From NCBI GenBank assembly GCA_913776405.1, contig CAJYOV010000599.1, positions 1 through 8,615 on the forward strand: a stretch of DNA of 8,615 nt. The letters are read 5' to 3'. Position 1 is the first letter of the stretch. Every line of letters starts with the position of its first letter. The notes beneath the pieces were generated by a model. The model did not search any database. It had not been told where the DNA came from and worked only from the letters and a program-made list of their open reading frames with translations. Made by a program: the position numbers and the translations under genes. Shown here piece by piece: positions 6,634-8,615 of the stretch. Source of the stretch: Pseudobdellovibrionaceae bacterium. GTDB taxonomy: Bacteria > Bdellovibrionota > Bdellovibrionia > Bdellovibrionales > JAMPXM01.

Positions 6634-7354
6634 GGTCCCAGAGCATTTTTAGTGGATCGATGAAGACTCGAACTTTCGAGTCTTCGGAGTTGATCCATCG
6701 AACGGGCACAACGTCGATTTTATAGCCCATTTCTTTTGCCAACATCAGCACTTCAACATCGAAGGCGAAGCCATCGAGTGTGGCGCGCGAGAACACTTCT
6801 CTCGCGGCTGATTTGCGGAACGCCTTGAAGCCACACTGAGTGTCTTTGATGCCGCGGATACCGAACAAGAAAACGAACTTGTTGAAGCCGCGCCCCAGAT
6901 TTCGGCGAAACCACGATTGTTTTTTAACGATTTGGCTTCGAGCATCGGCGCGCGAGCCAATCACAATATCGGTCTCGGGATGCTCTTGGAGATGCTGCAG
7001 AAACCGGTAGACTTCCGATAGGGGGGTCGAAAGGTCAGCATCCATGAAAATGATGATGTCGCCTTCAGCTTTCAACATGCCTGAGCGAACGGCGTAACCT
7101 TTGCCTCGATGGACGACGTTGTCGACGATCTGAAATGCGGGAAATTTGGCCGTCTCGGCGCGAGCAAGTTCGAGCGTTCTGTCTTTTGATTTCTCGATGA
7201 CGACCAGGATTTCAAGCGTCTCTTGAGGTTGAATGGACGCGACAGTCGCAGCATCTCGCTGCTGAAAACGAAAGAACGACGCAATGTCGCGCAGGCTCTG
7301 CGGAAGCCGCCGTTCTTCGTTGTAGGCCGGGATCACTAGTGACAATTGCGTCAT
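6569..7354 (-). CDS. GT2 family glycosyltransferase, ALG5-like polyprenyl-phosphate sugar synthase
   Basis: 261-residue soluble GT-A enzyme resembling dolichyl-phosphate beta-glucosyltransferase (ALG5) and bacterial polyprenyl-phosphate glycosyltransferases. These move a sugar from a nucleotide donor to a lipid phosphate on the inner membrane face. Visible motifs are VIPAYNEE (7-14), NVVHRGKGYAVR (79-90), the metal-binding DADLSTP (Asp105/Asp107), IGSR (132-135), DTQCGFKAF (171-179), DGFAFDVE (194-201) and PVRWINSEDSKV (217-228). The last three are characteristic of the ALG5/DPM1-like branch. No membrane helix is present. The usual VVDDGS nucleotide-binding motif is altered to VVIEKS (51-56). 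The start is ATG at 7354, with AAGTAGG (7370-7364 on this strand) nine bases upstream. The gene is divergent from the GT-C gene, suggesting shared function, and overlaps batD by 65 nt. The sugar cannot be read from the sequence. Confidence 0.9.
   Translation of the reverse strand: MTQLSLVIPAYNEERRLPQSLRDIASFFRFQQRDAATVASIQPQETLEILVVIEKSKDRTLELARAETAKFPAFQIVDNVVHRGKGYAVRSGMLKAEGDIIIFMDADLSTPLSEVYRFLQHLQEHPETDIVIGSRADARSQIVKKQSWFRRNLGRGFNKFVFLFGIRGIKDTQCGFKAFRKSAAREVFSRATLDGFAFDVEVLMLAKEMGYKIDVVPVRWINSEDSKVRVFIDPLKMLWDLIRIRRIVRKTLQARPMLGRG
6653..6697. repeat. Long inverted repeat after batD, inside the GT2 coding sequence
   Basis: GAAGACTCGAA (6662-6672) and TTCGAGTCTTC (6675-6685) are perfect 11-base complements with a 2-nt centre. 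Flanking TGGATC (6653-6658) and GATCCA (6692-6697) can add a 6-bp outer stem across a small internal loop. The repeat begins 20 nt after the batD stop. On the other strand it encodes EDSKVRVF of the glycosyltransferase. No U-tract follows it on either strand, so it is not a standard intrinsic terminator. It could still stabilise the bat mRNA 3' end, or be a by-product of codon choice. Confidence 0.55.
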
Positions 7355-7410
7355 GACAAGGAACCTACTTCAAAACTAAGCTAAAGACGAACACTTAAAC
7401 CGGCGTCACG
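7353..7410. promoter_or_regulatory. Divergent intergenic region, possible promoter for the GT-C gene
   Basis: The 56-nt gap between the divergent glycosyltransferase genes (7355-7410) must carry the start signals of both unless each is transcribed from within the other gene. On the + strand, ATGACA (7353-7358) matches five of six -35 bases. After an 18-nt spacer comes TAAGCT (7377-7382), a poor -10 with three of six matches. No clear - strand promoter was identified. The call rests on gene arrangement more than on the boxes. Confidence 0.3.
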
Positions 7411-8615
7411 ATGGAAAAAAAAGCGAAAAGTCTGTCAGCGAAGAGAGATCTTGGTCATGTCGATTCCGGCGCCTCGCGGGCGCGTCTTGGCTTCTTCTTT
7501 CTGTTGATTCTCTTGGGCGCCTTTTTTCTACGCACTTGGCAGCTGACACTCAAGCCTGTTCACTTCGATGAAGGAATTAATGGCCATTTCGTTGCGACGA
7601 TCTGGCGAAATGGGTTCTACAAATACGACCCTACAAACTTTCACGGCCCTCTTTATTTCTACATCCTTCAGCTTGCGGAACTTGTTTTCGGTTGGGGCAT
7701 CTTCGGCTTCCGATTCGTGACGGGCCTCATTCAAATCGCGACTTTGATTGTCATCGGTAAACACAAACGTTTTGTCGGTCGTGCGGCGACAGCCACGGCA
7801 TTCGTTCTGGCGGTAAGCCCGGCGTTTGTTTTTTATTCGCGCTACGCGATCCACGAGAGCTTGTTTATCTTCGCGCAGGTCGCTTTTTCGTACGGTTATT
7901 TCCTCTATCGTTACGAGCGGAATGCGCGATCTCTTTGGTGGATGTCGTTAGCCCTCGTGATTCTGATTACAACCAAAGAGACGTTTTTCATCTTCGTAGG
8001 TACGTGGTTCATCGCAGTCGGCTTGGTGAATGCGATCGATCGGCTTTTCCCAAAGTTCGGCTCAAACGAAAAATCTCCGAGTCTGAAAGCGCCCGAATCC
8101 GGCGAATGGTTCGGCATCGGCATGGTTTCCGTTTTAGTGACCCTGGCTCTGTTCACAGGATTCTTCGTTTACACTCAAGGCGCGGTCGACATGTTGACGG
8201 CCCTGCAAGTGTGGACAAAAACAGGCACGTCGAAAACGGGTCATGAGAAAGAGTTCGTTTATTGGCTCGATCTCTTGAAACGGTATGAGTGGCCAACGCT
8301 TGCGGGCTTGGCGCTAAGCCCGATCGTGTTTTTCACCGTCAATCGATCGCTCAGAATTTTGATTCTGACGGGTTTTGGAACTTGGTTAGCCTACAGTCTG
8401 ATTCCCTACAAGACACCTTGGTTAATCATGAATATGATCTGGCCGCTTGCGTTCTGCGCGGGCGCACTCCTCGCGAAAGCAACCCCGTCCGTAAAGAAGT
8501 GGCCTGGTCTTCGTACTGCGGTAGGTTTGGCCGTTTTCATTTCGGTCTGTGTTTCGGCAAACACGATGTGGCGTCTGAACTTCCACGATTACGCAAAAAA
8601 AGGTGAGCCTTACGT
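7411..8615 (+). CDS. GT-C membrane glycosyltransferase, TIGR03663 / Agl23-like (3' end cut by window)
   Basis: Open frame of 401 codons from ATG 7411 to the window edge with no stop; an in-frame TAA at 7396 lies just upstream. The product is a polytopic membrane protein. A basic 25-residue cytoplasmic lead is followed by helices near 27-42, 92-116, 127-142, 150-166, 176-206 and 234-255, with more near 296-311, 316-331, 337-355 and 369-384. The first outside loop has the GT-C acidic motif HFDEG (Asp53-Glu54) and then FHGPLYFY (77-84). The later motifs YSRYAIHES (142-150), GHEKEFVYWL (277-286) and SLIPYKTPWL (329-338) are characteristic of TIGR03663 ('Agl23', linked to N-glycosylation in archaea). 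Such enzymes are thought to use polyprenyl-phosphate sugars outside the membrane, which fits the adjacent ALG5-like gene. The ribosome-binding site is weak. The acceptor is unknown. Confidence 0.88.
   Translation, partial: MEKKAKSLSAKRDLGHVDSGASRARLGFFFLLILLGAFFLRTWQLTLKPVHFDEGINGHFVATIWRNGFYKYDPTNFHGPLYFYILQLAELVFGWGIFGFRFVTGLIQIATLIVIGKHKRFVGRAATATAFVLAVSPAFVFYSRYAIHESLFIFAQVAFSYGYFLYRYERNARSLWWMSLALVILITTKETFFIFVGTWFIAVGLVNAIDRLFPKFGSNEKSPSLKAPESGEWFGIGMVSVLVTLALFTGFFVYTQGAVDMLTALQVWTKTGTSKTGHEKEFVYWLDLLKRYEWPTLAGLALSPIVFFTVNRSLRILILTGFGTWLAYSLIPYKTPWLIMNMIWPLAFCAGALLAKATPSVKKWPGLRTAVGLAVFISVCVSANTMWRLNFHDYAKKGEPY

Noticed and set aside
7528..7854. Minus-strand 108-codon open frame at the start of the GT-C gene
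   Set aside because: Charged shadow frame; the + strand GT-C frame is open throughout and carries family motifs (DEG, FHGP) in exactly this stretch.
7935..8606. Two plus-strand open frames (7935-8246 and 8289-8606)
   Set aside because: Both lie out of frame inside the GT-C gene, whose frame runs unbroken from 7411 to the window edge with clear membrane segments.

Overview
The window (about 52% GC by impression) is densely coding and looks like chromosome of a Gram-negative bacterium. The bat/MoxR-type gene set, the codon use and a TIGR03663-type glycosyltransferase suggest Bdellovibrionota or another former deltaproteobacterial lineage. This placement is an inference from gene content; no rRNA or other marker gene is present.

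Positions 1-6633 (+ strand) hold one tightly packed operon of six genes: a DUF58 von Willebrand A (vWA) protein cut by the left edge, a single-pass membrane protein of unclear N-terminus, then batA, batB, batC and batD. From gene 2 onward the genes overlap (TAATG, TGATG, ATGA, then 26 nt), so translation is probably coupled. A MoxR AAA+ ATPase gene normally precedes DUF58 in such operons and would lie just left of the window. The products form an envelope system: a cytoplasmic vWA partner of MoxR, two membrane-anchored vWA proteins with complete metal-binding (MIDAS) motifs, an exported TPR protein, and a large exported beta-domain protein with a C-terminal membrane anchor. In Bacteroides the bat genes were linked to aerotolerance; elsewhere the role is unsettled, and a chaperone-like or complex-assembly role is often proposed.

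Positions 6569-7354 (- strand) encode a soluble GT2 glycosyltransferase resembling dolichyl/polyprenyl-phosphate glucosyltransferases (ALG5-like). It converges on batD, and the two genes share 65 nt. A 56-nt divergent gap (7355-7410) separates it from a + strand gene running off the right edge. That gene encodes a multi-membrane-span GT-C protein of the TIGR03663/Agl23-like type. The pair suggests a lipid-linked sugar module: the GT2 makes a polyprenyl-phosphate sugar and the GT-C enzyme uses it on the periplasmic side.

Most notable: the second gene's frame is clearly coding back to position 852 but has no plausible start codon or signal peptide. A perfect 8-bp hairpin puts the batC ribosome-binding site in its stem and the start codon in its loop. 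A long inverted repeat lies just after batD, inside the GT2 coding sequence. The GT2 enzyme has an altered nucleotide-binding motif. No RNA gene, mobile element, CRISPR array or convincing intrinsic terminator was seen, and no non-coding stretch exceeds 300 bases.
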